Part shown: positions 29,668 through 38,635 of the stretch, in pieces
Position numbering within the stretch: the stretch's first letter is position 1
How the letters are laid out: every line of letters starts with the position of its first letter
Assembly (NCBI RefSeq): GCF_002001045.1
Contig: NZ_MUNR01000014.1
Coordinates: forward strand, 558,001-622,000
Reading direction: 5' to 3'
Origin: Rhodanobacter sp. C01
Lineage (GTDB): Bacteria; Pseudomonadota; Gammaproteobacteria; Xanthomonadales; Rhodanobacteraceae
Length of the DNA stretch: 64,000 nt
Notes under the pieces: model-generated
The model's input: only the letters and a program-made list of their open reading frames with translations
What the model was told of the DNA's origin: nothing
The model's database searches: none
Program-made: the position numbers and the translations under genes

Positions 29668-30585
29668 TCAGCGCGGATATTTCGCCATGATGTCATGCAC
29701 CTGCCGCGTCAACGCCACCGCCTGATCGAACGGACGCAGCCACATGTTGCGTCCGAACATCACGCCATTGGCGCCGGACTGCATGTAGAACTCGACCTTG
29801 CGCAGCACCGCTGCGTCATCGTCGTTCTTCTCGCCGCCGGAGAACAGCACCATCGTGCGGGCCGCCGAACGCACCACGCGCGCGCAGCGAGCACCGGCAT
29901 CTTCTTGCAGCTTGTCGTAGGGCGATGGCACATTGACTACGCTGTCGTTCGGCTCGTGCAATTTGACGATGTCGGCCCCCAGCTCCAGCGCGACGCGGGC
30001 CGCGTAATCCTGCGCGTACAGGGTATTCGTGCCGCCCTTGGCGTTGACGGCGCTGCCACGCGGGTATGCCCACATGACCAGCGGCATGCCGAAGCGCTCG
30101 CAATCCTGGCGCACCTTCTCGAACTGGCGGAACTCGTCGTGCTGGCGCGGCGAACCCACGTACATGGTGTAGCCCACCGCGTCGGCACCGAGGCGCACCG
30201 CATCCTCGACCGAGGCGAACAGCGGCGAGGTGGCTTCGGCGTCGCTGGCGATATTGGTCTTGCCATTGAGCTTGAGGATCAGCGGCACCTTGCCGCAGTA
30301 ATCGGTCATGTACTTCTCGGCCAGGCCAATGCCCAGCGCGATGGCGGAAAATCCTCCGGCCGCGGCGAGCTCAAACTGGTAGCCCGGATCGACGGCCGGT
30401 GGGTGGGGAAAGAAATCGGTGGGACCATGCTCCAGTCCCTGGTCAAGCGGCAGCACCAGCAAGCTACCGTTGCGCGGGCCGTGGCCGTACAGCAGCCGCC
30501 ACAGGCGGGTGCGCTTGCCGTGGGACAGGGCGAGCCGGGAAAGTTGGCTGCCAGTGTTCGAAACCTCTTGCAAGCTTTGTTTCAT
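29668..30585 (-). CDS. Class I (DhnA-type) fructose/tagatose-bisphosphate aldolase
   Basis: Schiff-base aldolase of 305 residues in the DhnA/FbaB family: LPLDQGLEHGP near residue 47, LILKLNGKTN, ALELGADIVKLHEPND with the likely Schiff-base Lys, and VLFSGGEKNDDDA as phosphate-binding loop. It probably splits a ketose 1,6-bisphosphate to triose phosphates; with agaS and a LacC/FruK-type kinase next door, tagatose 1,6-bisphosphate is the favoured substrate (inference). Divergent from agaS across a short T-rich control region. Confidence 0.85.
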   Translation of the reverse strand: MKQSLQEVSNTGSQLSRLALSHGKRTRLWRLLYGHGPRNGSLLVLPLDQGLEHGPTDFFPHPPAVDPGYQFELAAAGGFSAIALGIGLAEKYMTDYCGKVPLILKLNGKTNIASDAEATSPLFASVEDAVRLGADAVGYTMYVGSPRQHDEFRQFEKVRQDCERFGMPLVMWAYPRGSAVNAKGGTNTLYAQDYAARVALELGADIVKLHEPNDSVVNVPSPYDKLQEDAGARCARVVRSAARTMVLFSGGEKNDDDAAVLRKVEFYMQSGANGVMFGRNMWLRPFDQAVALTRQVHDIMAKYPR

Positions 30586-30671
30586 TTCGAATACTCTCGG
30601 TTCAGAAGCTATATGCTTTCATATTCAATCGAATTTGGCAAAATGTCAAAATTAAACAAACAAACGAAAGA
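30577..30671. promoter_or_regulatory. Candidate DeoR/AgaR-type operators between divergent operons
   Basis: Three related T-rich elements cluster here: GTTTCATTTCGAAT (30579-30592), CTTTCATATTCAATCGAAT (30616-30634), and on the minus strand CTTTCGTTTGTTTG within 30654-30670. They resemble the published E. coli AgaR consensus core TTTCRTTTYRTTT. They flank the start codons of the aldolase and agaS operons, whose regulator would be the DeoR protein at 27542-28339. Found by eye. Confidence 0.5.
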
Positions 30672-31869
30672 TTCGGTCGAGCTAGGGGAGCTGCTGTCGC
30701 CTCCTCTGGCAGAACAGCAGGAGCGCGGCTACGCCGACACCCTGCGCGAGATTCTGCAGCAACCGGCGACATGGGCGGCTACGGCCGACTTGCTGTGCAG
30801 TCCGCAACTGCGGGAGCAGTTGCAGGCTGCGTTGACGCCACCGCCGAGCCATATCGTGCTGACCGGTTCGGGCAGCTCGATGTATATCGGCGAATGCCTT
30901 GCACCCACCCTGCAGCTTGGCCTGGGCATCACGACGCAGGCGATCGCTGCGGGCAGCTTGCTCACGCACTGGCGCAGTGTGCTCCCACCCGGTACCGGCT
31001 TGCTGATTTCGCTGGCGCGTTCGGGCGACAGCCCGGAGAGCTGCGGCGTGGTGAATCGCCTGCTGGCGGATGCGCCCGACTATCGCCACCTGGTCATTAC
31101 CTGCAACGCCCATGGCAAGCTGGCCACCAGCTATCGCGACGATCCGCGCGTCACTGTGCTGGTGCTCGACGAACGCACCAATGACCGCAGCCTGGTGATG
31201 ACCAGCAGCTTCACCAATCTGCTGCTGGCCGGCGCGGGTCTGGTCCGGCACGAAGGCCGTGATGCCATCGCCGCAGTGAACCAGCTGGCACGCAGCGTCC
31301 AGCGCGTATTCGACGAGCAGGCGGATGCGCTCGCCGCGGTTGCCCGTGGTGAATTCAGCAATGTCGTCTATCTCGGCAGCGGCGGTGCGCTCGGCGCGGC
31401 CCACGAGTCCGCGCTGAAGATGCTGGAGATGAGTGGCGGCGCCGTGGTCACGATGGCAGAAACCTATCTCGGCCTGCGCCACGGGCCGATGTCCAGCCTC
31501 GATGAGCAGACCCTGGTCGTCGGCTTCCTGTCACCGGATCCGGCGGTACGCGCGTACGAACTCGATCTGCTGCGCGAACTGTCGCGCAAGCAACTGGGCA
31601 TGACCCGGGTGCTGGTGGGCGAACACATCCCAGACGATGTGCTGGGCCTGCACGACGTGGCGGTAGAGCTGGCGGGCCTGGGTGCGATGGACGACGCCCT
31701 ACCGCTGCTGGCGGACGTGGCGGTGGGGCAACTGCTCGCGTTCTTCCGTTGCCTGGAGCTGGGTGGCAAGCCGGACACGCCGTCGCAGGGCGTGCTCACG
31801 CGCGTGGTCGAGCACTTCCCGATGCACAGCGAGCGCAGCTCGAAAAATGGGCATGGAGAGGGCGCATGA
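30643..31869 (+). CDS. agaS: AgaS-type SIS-domain sugar isomerase/deaminase
   Basis: Two SIS domains in 408 residues closely follow E. coli AgaS (galactosamine-6-phosphate deaminase/isomerase giving tagatose 6-phosphate): IVLTGSGSSMYIGE, LISLARSGDSPESCGVV, VITCNAHGKL, DRSLVMTSSFTNLL, YLGSGGALGAAHESALKMLE, LRHGPMSSLDEQTLVV. Start is uncertain: ATG 30643 or ATG 30613 (ten residues more); neither has a strong ribosome site. The first 30 residues are extra compared with AgaS. The stop overlaps the next kinase gene (ATGA). Confidence 0.85.
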   Translation: MSKLNKQTKDSVELGELLSPPLAEQQERGYADTLREILQQPATWAATADLLCSPQLREQLQAALTPPPSHIVLTGSGSSMYIGECLAPTLQLGLGITTQAIAAGSLLTHWRSVLPPGTGLLISLARSGDSPESCGVVNRLLADAPDYRHLVITCNAHGKLATSYRDDPRVTVLVLDERTNDRSLVMTSSFTNLLLAGAGLVRHEGRDAIAAVNQLARSVQRVFDEQADALAAVARGEFSNVVYLGSGGALGAAHESALKMLEMSGGAVVTMAETYLGLRHGPMSSLDEQTLVVGFLSPDPAVRAYELDLLRELSRKQLGMTRVLVGEHIPDDVLGLHDVAVELAGLGAMDDALPLLADVAVGQLLAFFRCLELGGKPDTPSQGVLTRVVEHFPMHSERSSKNGHGEGA

Positions 31870-32789
31870 AGCGCATCCTGGTCGTCGGCGAAATCAACGT
31901 CGACTTGGTCTTCAAGCATTGCCATGCGCTGCCCGCGCCGGGTCGCGAGGTGCTGGCCGACGATTTCTGCATGACGCCAGGCAGCTCCTCGATGATCTGT
32001 GCGATGGGGCTGGCCCGGCTGGGCAATCCCGTCGCCTTCCGCGGCAAGCTCGGTGCCGACAGCTGGGGCGCGTATTGCCTCGATGCGCTGCGTGCCGCGG
32101 GCATCGACGTCGCCGCCGTGCAGCCGGACGCGACCTTGCGCACCGGCGTCACCGTCTCGCTGTCGACGCCGCAGGATCGCGCGTTGGTGACGTTCCCGGG
32201 TGCAATCGCCGCGCTGCGTGTGGACGAAGTGGACGATGCGTTGCTGGCTGGCGCCGATCACCTGCATGTTTCCTCGTACTACCTGCAGCGTGCGCTGCGA
32301 CCTGATTGCCGCGCACTGTTCGCACGTGCACATGCCGCCGGTCTGAGCACTTCGCTCGATCCCGGCTTTGATCCAGACCAGACGTGGGGATCCGATCTGC
32401 TTGGCACGCTGGAGGAAGTCGACCTGTTCCTGCCCAACGAGATGGAGCTGGCGGCCATCACGCGTCGCGAGCGGCTACTCGATGGCTTGCATGCGTTGCA
32501 CAACGGACGCACGCAAACCGTAGTGAAACGTGGACAACTCGGCTGCGCCAGCCTGGATCAGGGACAGTTGCTCGAAGTGCCGGCGTTTGCCGTCAATCCG
32601 GTCGACAGTACCGGCGCCGGCGATTCGTTCGACGCCGGTTTTCTGCATGCATGGCTGCGCGGCCAGACGCTGCATGACAGCATGCGTTGGGGCAGTGCCT
32701 GCGGCAGCCTCTCCACGCGACGCACGGGCGGAACGGTCGGCCAGGCCAACGTGTCGGAAGTGGTTGCGCTGCTGGCGAACCCGTCGTGA
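31866..32789 (+). CDS. PfkB/ribokinase-family sugar kinase
   Basis: A 307-residue PfkB kinase: GEINVDLVFK at the N-terminus, GSSSMICAMGLARLG (first signature), LFLPNEMELAAIT, and the ATP/anion-hole motif DSTGAGDSFDAGF near residue 250 with the catalytic Asp. Substrate unknown; as the first of two kinases it may phosphorylate the incoming sugar (for instance a galactosamine-type sugar), leaving the next gene for the tagatose-6-phosphate step. Overlaps agaS by four bases and the next gene by four. Confidence 0.85.
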   Translation: MKRILVVGEINVDLVFKHCHALPAPGREVLADDFCMTPGSSSMICAMGLARLGNPVAFRGKLGADSWGAYCLDALRAAGIDVAAVQPDATLRTGVTVSLSTPQDRALVTFPGAIAALRVDEVDDALLAGADHLHVSSYYLQRALRPDCRALFARAHAAGLSTSLDPGFDPDQTWGSDLLGTLEEVDLFLPNEMELAAITRRERLLDGLHALHNGRTQTVVKRGQLGCASLDQGQLLEVPAFAVNPVDSTGAGDSFDAGFLHAWLRGQTLHDSMRWGSACGSLSTRRTGGTVGQANVSEVVALLANPS

Positions 32790-33715
32790 TCACCGTCATC
32801 GGTTTCAACACCGCGATCGACCGGTTCATCCGGCTGGACAAGCTGCGCCCTGGCGAAGTCAGCCGCGCACTCGACGAACAGGCGTATCCCGGTGGCAAGG
32901 GGTTGCACGTGGCGCAGACCATCGCCGCGCTGGGCGAGCGCGTGCAGCTGGTCGGCCTGGTCGATCCGGCACATCGCAACATGATCGGTCGGCTGATGTG
33001 CGAACGCGGCGTGCTGTTCCACGGTATCGAGGTCACCGACAACCTGCGCACCTGCATCGCGCTGCAGGATGCGAACGGCCAGATCACCGAGATCCTCGGC
33101 CAGGGGCCGCTGCTGGACAGTACGCAACAGGAAGCCCTGCTGCGGGCGTTCCGCCGTGGCGTCGATGACAGTGATCTGGTCGTGCTGTCCGGCAGCCTGC
33201 CGCGCGGTTTTGCGCCGACCACTTATGCCGAGCTGGCCACGCATGTGCGCGATGCCGGCAAGCGCTGCCTGGTCGATGCCGGCGGCGAGCTGCTGCAGCA
33301 CGCCGTGCAGGCGCAACCTTTTCTGGTCAAACCCAATCGCGACGAGATCACCGAATTGCTCGGGCGCTCGGTCAGCGATCTCGCTGACGCTGCGGATGCT
33401 GCCCGCGAGCTGCATGCGCGAGGCGTCGCGATGCCGGTAGTGACGATGGGCACGCTGGGCGCGGTGGCTGCCGATTCGAGTGGCATATGGCATGCCGTGA
33501 TCGAGCTTGCACATGTGCGCAACACGGTGGGCTCGGGCGACTGCCTGCTGGCCGGCATGACCGTGGGCATGGCGCGGAACATGAATTTGGAAGAAACCTT
33601 GCGCCAGGGCGTCGCTTGTGGCGCCGCCAATGCGCAAGGTGAGGAAACCGGTTTCGTCGAACGGCGGGCGGTAGAGGCGTTGCTCTCTCAGGTTCGAGTG
33701 CACCGCCTGGCTTGA
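32786..33715 (+). CDS. 1-phosphofructokinase/tagatose-6-phosphate kinase (FruK/LacC-type)
   Basis: A 309-residue PfkB kinase of the hexose-phosphate branch: ITVIGFNTAIDRFIRLDKL start, PGGKGLHVAQTIAALG, VVLSGSLPRGF, LVKPNRDEITELLG, and NTVGSGDCLLAGM as the catalytic loop. The start is GTG 32786, overlapping the upstream stop as GTGA; the longer ATG frame from 32687 lies inside the previous gene. In this operon the likely reaction is tagatose 6-phosphate to tagatose 1,6-bisphosphate (inference); fructose 1-phosphate kinase is the alternative. Confidence 0.87.
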   Translation: MITVIGFNTAIDRFIRLDKLRPGEVSRALDEQAYPGGKGLHVAQTIAALGERVQLVGLVDPAHRNMIGRLMCERGVLFHGIEVTDNLRTCIALQDANGQITEILGQGPLLDSTQQEALLRAFRRGVDDSDLVVLSGSLPRGFAPTTYAELATHVRDAGKRCLVDAGGELLQHAVQAQPFLVKPNRDEITELLGRSVSDLADAADAARELHARGVAMPVVTMGTLGAVAADSSGIWHAVIELAHVRNTVGSGDCLLAGMTVGMARNMNLEETLRQGVACGAANAQGEETGFVERRAVEALLSQVRVHRLA

Positions 33716-33735
33716 CTGAAAAGCAGGGAGTCAAA

Positions 33736-33756
33736 CCGGACCACCAACCGGTCCGG
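33736..33756 (+). terminator. Hairpin after the kinase operon
   Basis: Stem CCGGACC (33736-33742) and GGTCCGG (33750-33756) with a seven-base loop, 20 bases after the stop. No U-run, so termination is tentative. The remaining stretch to 33902 is probably the leader of the receptor gene; nothing else is recognisable. Confidence 0.4.
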
Positions 33757-33902
33757 CGGAGACGCTTGTGTCGAAATTTTGATGAAGGTGCAAACAAGTT
33801 CGTGGGCAGGAGGCGTTTCCACGGGCAACCACAACCGCCTGCAGCAGAGGGGAGAGGTGATTTCTGCGCGGGGCGATAACGAACTACGTGAGGGGCAATT
33901 CA

Positions 33903-36900
33903 ATGCGTGCTGAAAAGAATGGTTGTTTTACCGTCGATGGCAAAGGCGCGAAGTTGCCGGCCGCTGTCGTGCATGAAGAAGCCGGAAGCAAGGTAAACGT
34001 AGGGGGCAAGGCAGGTGGTTTCAGGCGAACCATGCTCGCCGTGGCGCTACTGAGTGCATTTGGCGCGAATGTCGCGATGGCGCAAGTCATCACGGGCGGC
34101 TTGTATGGCAATGAACCTAGTGCGGCGGGAAGCACAGTCGTTGTCACGAGCAGCGCTACCGGTTATCGCAAAGAGGTGCAGGTCGACAAGTCAGGGCGCT
34201 ACAAGCTCGATGGCCTCAATCCGGGCGCTTATACGGTGACGGTGTCGCATGATGGCAAGGTGGTCGGGGCGCGCATCGTGCAGGTCACGACGAACGGCAG
34301 TGTGCCCGTGGCGACCATCGCGGCCGTGGCGCAAGCGACGAGTGTCGCGGGCGGCAATGCAACCACCTTGGGTGCCGTGCAGGTGAATGGAACGCAGACC
34401 TCGCTCGATGTGGCGCCGATCGACGTGAGCACGCCCACTTTCACCAATCACTACGACTTGAAGCTCGTCCAGCAGTTGCCGACCGGGCAGAGCATGGAAA
34501 GCATCGCGCTGCTGCGTTCGGACGTCATCTACGACGACCAGACCACGCATCTGGCGGTGATGGGGGGTGCGAGTCCAGCCGAGAACCGCTACTTCTACAA
34601 CGGTTTCGATACGACCAATGATTTCACCGGTGTCGGTGCGAATCGCCTGCCTTCAGAGGCCCTGCAGAGCGTCGATACCATTCACACCGCCGCCACTGCC
34701 AGTTGGACAAACGTCACTGGTGGCTTGTATGCGGGCACGGTGCGTCAGGGTACGAACGAGTTCCAGGCGGGTTATACGCTTTATTTCAATCCGGCTACGT
34801 CGCGCTTGAACCCGGCGTCGCCCAACTCGTACTACGTCGATGGCAATGGCGACCGGCAGTACTTCGAGTACTACGCCGACAACCGGCACAGTGGCGAAGT
34901 CACGCAATATGCGTGGGGCGCAGGGCCGCTGATCAAGGACAAGCTGTTCTTTTTCGCCATGATCGGCAACTCGCCGGATCAACAGAGCACGTCCTACGAC
35001 ATTACCCACCAATACGACACAACGGATCGTGACAAGAATGGCTTGCTCAACTTGACCTGGAACATCACCTCGGATCAGACAGCCGACCTGGTGGCCTCGA
35101 AGGACGTCATCAACGATTTCACGAACCAATACGGCTTGACGCAGAACTACACGCCAAGTTCAGTGGGCGCTTACAAGGGCTGGAACGCCACCAATACGAC
35201 CAACAAGTTCCTGATCGGCAACTACAACTGGCGCATCAACAACACCATGAGCCTCACGCTCATGGGCGGCTATCTGAGCCAGGACACGATTTCGCCGACG
35301 TCGAGCAGCGGCTCTGGCCTGCCCTACGTGACGGAAGTGAATCCGGTGACCCAGCAATCAACCAACATTGGCATCTCGAACACGGCCAACGCGTTGAACC
35401 CCGTGGATTACGCCAAGCGCGGTTACACCGCCAAATTCAACTGGCAACTCGGTGATCATCAGATCACGCTCGGTGCCGAGCACTACGCCATCAATATCGA
35501 CAACGCCACGCTGACGACGCCGGGTGGCGTCTGGAATTATCTCGCCGCGCCGCCGCAGGGAACCATCCTCACCAATGGCGTGGCATTGGCGGGCAACACC
35601 CCCTATGTGACGCAATACTTCGCGCAGGGCGGCGGCACGTTCAACACGATCAACAAGGGTGCCTTCGTCGAGGACTACTGGCAGGTGGCCGACCGCTGGG
35701 TGGTTTACATGGGTGCGCGTGATGACTTGTACACGAACAAGAACGTCAATGGGCAGAATTTCATGCGCATGCCATTGCTCTCGCCACGCCTTGGCGTGGC
35801 GTGGGACGTCAATGGCGACAGCAGCACCAAGATTGGTGCCAACCTCGGCAAATACGGCCTTTCGGTGCCGAGCAGCGTGAACTCCGGCGCGGCGGGCGCA
35901 ACCTACGCGTGGTGGCGCTGGTACACCTACACCGGCCGCGATCCGGAGACGCAGGCGCCGACGGGCCTGACCCAGCTTGGCCCGCAATCGACCGCCATCA
36001 ACGGTCTGGCACCTGCCAGCTACAACGTCGCCTCGTCCAACATCAAGGCGCCTTACCAGTACGAGCTTCAGGTGTACTGGCAGCAGGCATTGAAGAACAA
36101 CTGGTCATTCAATCTGGAAGCGGGATTCAGCAAGCTCAAGCGCCTCATCGATGACGAGTGCTGGAACGATGGCATCACCGCCTACGCCAATTCGCATGGC
36201 TACCCAGGCTACACGGACGAAAGCGGCTGTACGGAAATCAACCCCGGCTACCCGCAGGTGTTTACGCGGGATTACGCAGGAAATGGGACGCTCTCGTCGC
36301 TGACCTTGCCCGCCGACTTCTTTGGTCCGCCGGCCAAGCGCAACTATGCGCACGTCACTTTCGAGTTGATGCACACGCGTACTGACGACCAGCCGTACAT
36401 GCTCGATTTGAGCTACACATGGGCACATCTGTATGGCGACACCGACGGCGACCTGAATCTAGGCAACCGTTACTACACTGGCGCGGGCGAGTCGCCACTG
36501 TGGGACTACCCCGACCTGATGCAATACAGCAACGGCGACTTGACTGAAGACATTCGTCATTCGTTGAAGCTCAACGGCATCTACTACTTCAAGTCGGGCT
36601 TGCGCCTCAGCAGCATCCTGACGATGCACACGGGTGGTCCGCTTAGTTGCCTCGGTAGTCATCCCATGCCGGATCCCTACGGGGAGAATGACGACGGCCC
36701 ACTCAGCCACTACTGCAACAACGTGCCTCAGCCTGCGGGTACGGCAAGCCGCCTGCCGTTCTTCTGGCAATGGGACGTGGGCGTGGGCTACGACTGGTTG
36801 GTCGGAGCGAAGAACCACGTGAGTCTCGACTTGCAGATACAGAACGTCACCAACCGCAAAGGTGTGATCGACAGCGATCAAACCTTTGACAACGGTCAGG

Positions 36901-37001
36901 AGCTAAGCAATGGCTTCTGGCAGCCCAACTATCAATACGGCGCCCAGACTTATCAGGCTCCGCGCACGACCACGCTCGTGTTCCGCTACAGCTTCCAGTA
37001 A
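33903..37001 (+). CDS. TonB-dependent receptor (Oar-like) with carboxypeptidase-regulatory domain
   Basis: Outer-membrane transporter of 1032 residues. A long N-terminal tail precedes the hydrophobic signal region (MLAVALLSAFGANVAMA at about 43-59). A CarboxypepD_reg-like beta domain follows (about 62-140, YKLDGLNPGAYTVTV), then a plug (about 175-285) and a large beta-barrel ending in aromatic LVFRYSFQ. ATG 33903 has GAGGGG seven bases upstream; GTG 33888 is possible. The neighbouring glycosidases suggest uptake of oligosaccharides; metal-chelate uptake cannot be excluded. No clear TonB box was found. Confidence 0.87.
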   Translation: MRAEKNGCFTVDGKGAKLPAAVVHEEAGSKVNVGGKAGGFRRTMLAVALLSAFGANVAMAQVITGGLYGNEPSAAGSTVVVTSSATGYRKEVQVDKSGRYKLDGLNPGAYTVTVSHDGKVVGARIVQVTTNGSVPVATIAAVAQATSVAGGNATTLGAVQVNGTQTSLDVAPIDVSTPTFTNHYDLKLVQQLPTGQSMESIALLRSDVIYDDQTTHLAVMGGASPAENRYFYNGFDTTNDFTGVGANRLPSEALQSVDTIHTAATASWTNVTGGLYAGTVRQGTNEFQAGYTLYFNPATSRLNPASPNSYYVDGNGDRQYFEYYADNRHSGEVTQYAWGAGPLIKDKLFFFAMIGNSPDQQSTSYDITHQYDTTDRDKNGLLNLTWNITSDQTADLVASKDVINDFTNQYGLTQNYTPSSVGAYKGWNATNTTNKFLIGNYNWRINNTMSLTLMGGYLSQDTISPTSSSGSGLPYVTEVNPVTQQSTNIGISNTANALNPVDYAKRGYTAKFNWQLGDHQITLGAEHYAINIDNATLTTPGGVWNYLAAPPQGTILTNGVALAGNTPYVTQYFAQGGGTFNTINKGAFVEDYWQVADRWVVYMGARDDLYTNKNVNGQNFMRMPLLSPRLGVAWDVNGDSSTKIGANLGKYGLSVPSSVNSGAAGATYAWWRWYTYTGRDPETQAPTGLTQLGPQSTAINGLAPASYNVASSNIKAPYQYELQVYWQQALKNNWSFNLEAGFSKLKRLIDDECWNDGITAYANSHGYPGYTDESGCTEINPGYPQVFTRDYAGNGTLSSLTLPADFFGPPAKRNYAHVTFELMHTRTDDQPYMLDLSYTWAHLYGDTDGDLNLGNRYYTGAGESPLWDYPDLMQYSNGDLTEDIRHSLKLNGIYYFKSGLRLSSILTMHTGGPLSCLGSHPMPDPYGENDDGPLSHYCNNVPQPAGTASRLPFFWQWDVGVGYDWLVGAKNHVSLDLQIQNVTNRKGVIDSDQTFDNGQELSNGFWQPNYQYGAQTYQAPRTTTLVFRYSFQ

Positions 37002-37086
37002 CCGATGCGCGTCGGCGAAATGCCGGCGCTCATCGGCGCAGGCGGGGCGCTGTTCAAACCATCGATGCGATCTCCCGCTTCTTCAT

Positions 37087-37110
37087 CCTCTCCCGGCGAG
37101 GCGGGAGAGG
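37087..37110 (+). repeat. CTCTCCC hairpin between receptor and lectin genes
   Basis: Perfect 9-bp stem CCTCTCCCG (37087-37095) and CGGGAGAGG (37102-37110), six-base loop. A related CCCTCT...AGAGGG hairpin follows icmF at 54275-54306, so this may be a dispersed genomic element or weak terminator. Confidence 0.5.
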
Positions 37111-37160
37111 GCAAGCAACACGGATGCTGCATTCCCTTGCTCATTCACCAGAGGTGGCTC

Positions 37161-38408
37161 ATGAAAAAATATCTGTTGCATCTCGCTTGTGGGCTTGCAG
37201 GTTTTGGAGCCTTCCTGGTCAGTCCGGCCTACGCCGTGATTGCAGGTGGCATGACGGCAAATCATTACTACTACCCCAACTCGACCACAGCAAATGCCGA
37301 TGGCCTATATGGTTACAACGGATTCGATGCTTCCATCCGGATCACCTATGAGCCGGGCAGCAATGGCAATACGTATTACGCAAGTCAGTTTTTCTGGACG
37401 GTCAACGTCAACCAAGGCGGCTATACCGGTATCCAACAAAACTCGAAAAAGACCAAGACCGTTCTCTTTTCGATCTTCGGCCAAACCTACGATTCCACTG
37501 TCGACAAACCAGGGCCAGCCTCTGGTGCGGTATGCCAGGGATTCGGCGGTGAGGGCACTGGCACTCAATGCCTGTTCACGACAACAGGCACCGAGGCGCC
37601 TGCATGGAAAGAGGGGGCCAGGTATACCTTCCACGTGAAGTACGCGGGAAAGACAACCATTCCCGCGGGAGAGGCCGATGCAGGCGAAAACTACCTATGG
37701 AAGGCCTCGATCACCGATACGAGCACGGGCACGACCACGGTTATCGGAACAATTCATTCGCCAGCGAGCAACGGCATATTGCAAGGGGTCGTGCCGCAGT
37801 TCGTCGAAAATTTCACTCAAGGATCACAGCAGTATTCTTCCTGCTCTCAAGTGCCGCCCACGACCGCAGTGTTCTACGCTCCGATCATGTACGACCCGGC
37901 GAAAAACGCCGCACAAACCAACAATGCCTCGACGCAGGTCTATGGTAATTGCGCGTCCATCGCCAGTTCGATGATGAACTCTGACAAGACGGCCATTACC
38001 ACCATCAACCAGTCTTTTGGTGTGTCTTTCATCGCCAAGAATCGCGTTCAGCACTACTGCGCGGATACGCTGGGTGGCAACCATATGGGCCTCAATATCT
38101 GTGCGGGCAGCGACAGATCAACCTCGGCGGTTGCCAACCAGCTGTTGGCGAACGATGTCAACAACCGGCTGAACCTGATCGATCGGAGCGTTTGCCTGCA
38201 AGCAAATGGCCGCAGTGCCGTACTTGCCGCATATTGCGCTGCCGACAGCAGCCAGGAATGGCTGTACATGCCGGGCTCGGAGGCTTGGTTCAACGTAGGC
38301 TCCGGTCAATGTCTGAACGCTGCCGGCGATGCCGGGCAGAACAGCACGGTAAATCTGGCAGATTGCAATTCGTCCAACTATCAACAATGGGTCTCAAAGC
38401 AGCCGTAA
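37161..38408 (+). CDS. Secreted protein with C-terminal ricin-type beta-trefoil (lectin) domain
   Basis: A 415-residue secreted protein. Signal peptide (MKKYLLHLACGLAGFGAFLV, cleavage near AYA), then a beta-rich region of about 230 residues (YYYPNSTTANADGLYGYNG to IGTIHSPASNGILQGVVPQF) faintly like DUF3472 carbohydrate-binding proteins, and a C-terminal beta-trefoil (about 325-415) with SVCLQANG, SSQEWLYM and QCLNAAGDAGQ...QQWVSKQP. ATG 37161 has GAGGTGG upstream. It probably binds glycan and is placed between the receptor and glycosidase genes. No catalytic domain recognised. Confidence 0.75.
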   Translation: MKKYLLHLACGLAGFGAFLVSPAYAVIAGGMTANHYYYPNSTTANADGLYGYNGFDASIRITYEPGSNGNTYYASQFFWTVNVNQGGYTGIQQNSKKTKTVLFSIFGQTYDSTVDKPGPASGAVCQGFGGEGTGTQCLFTTTGTEAPAWKEGARYTFHVKYAGKTTIPAGEADAGENYLWKASITDTSTGTTTVIGTIHSPASNGILQGVVPQFVENFTQGSQQYSSCSQVPPTTAVFYAPIMYDPAKNAAQTNNASTQVYGNCASIASSMMNSDKTAITTINQSFGVSFIAKNRVQHYCADTLGGNHMGLNICAGSDRSTSAVANQLLANDVNNRLNLIDRSVCLQANGRSAVLAAYCAADSSQEWLYMPGSEAWFNVGSGQCLNAAGDAGQNSTVNLADCNSSNYQQWVSKQP

Positions 38409-38635
38409 GCGTGCTCATTGCAGGGCGACCTGTCGTTCAGTGCCGCACGGGGGTCCCGGCATTCCCTATCGGCATTGAGCGACGGATATACCCTTGGGCG
38501 CGTGGCATCCGAACGCGCTCTGCCGCCCCTGCGGATGCCGGGTCCGATGTTCACGCTCTTGCGAAGCTGCACGAGTACAGGGCATTGAGCGCAACCGCGC
38601 TGGTCGACGCCCACGAATCAATACGAGAGAAAACC

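Noticed and set aside
29695..30642. Upstream extension of the agaS frame
   Set aside because: Runs antisense through the aldolase gene; SIS-protein similarity starts after 30643.
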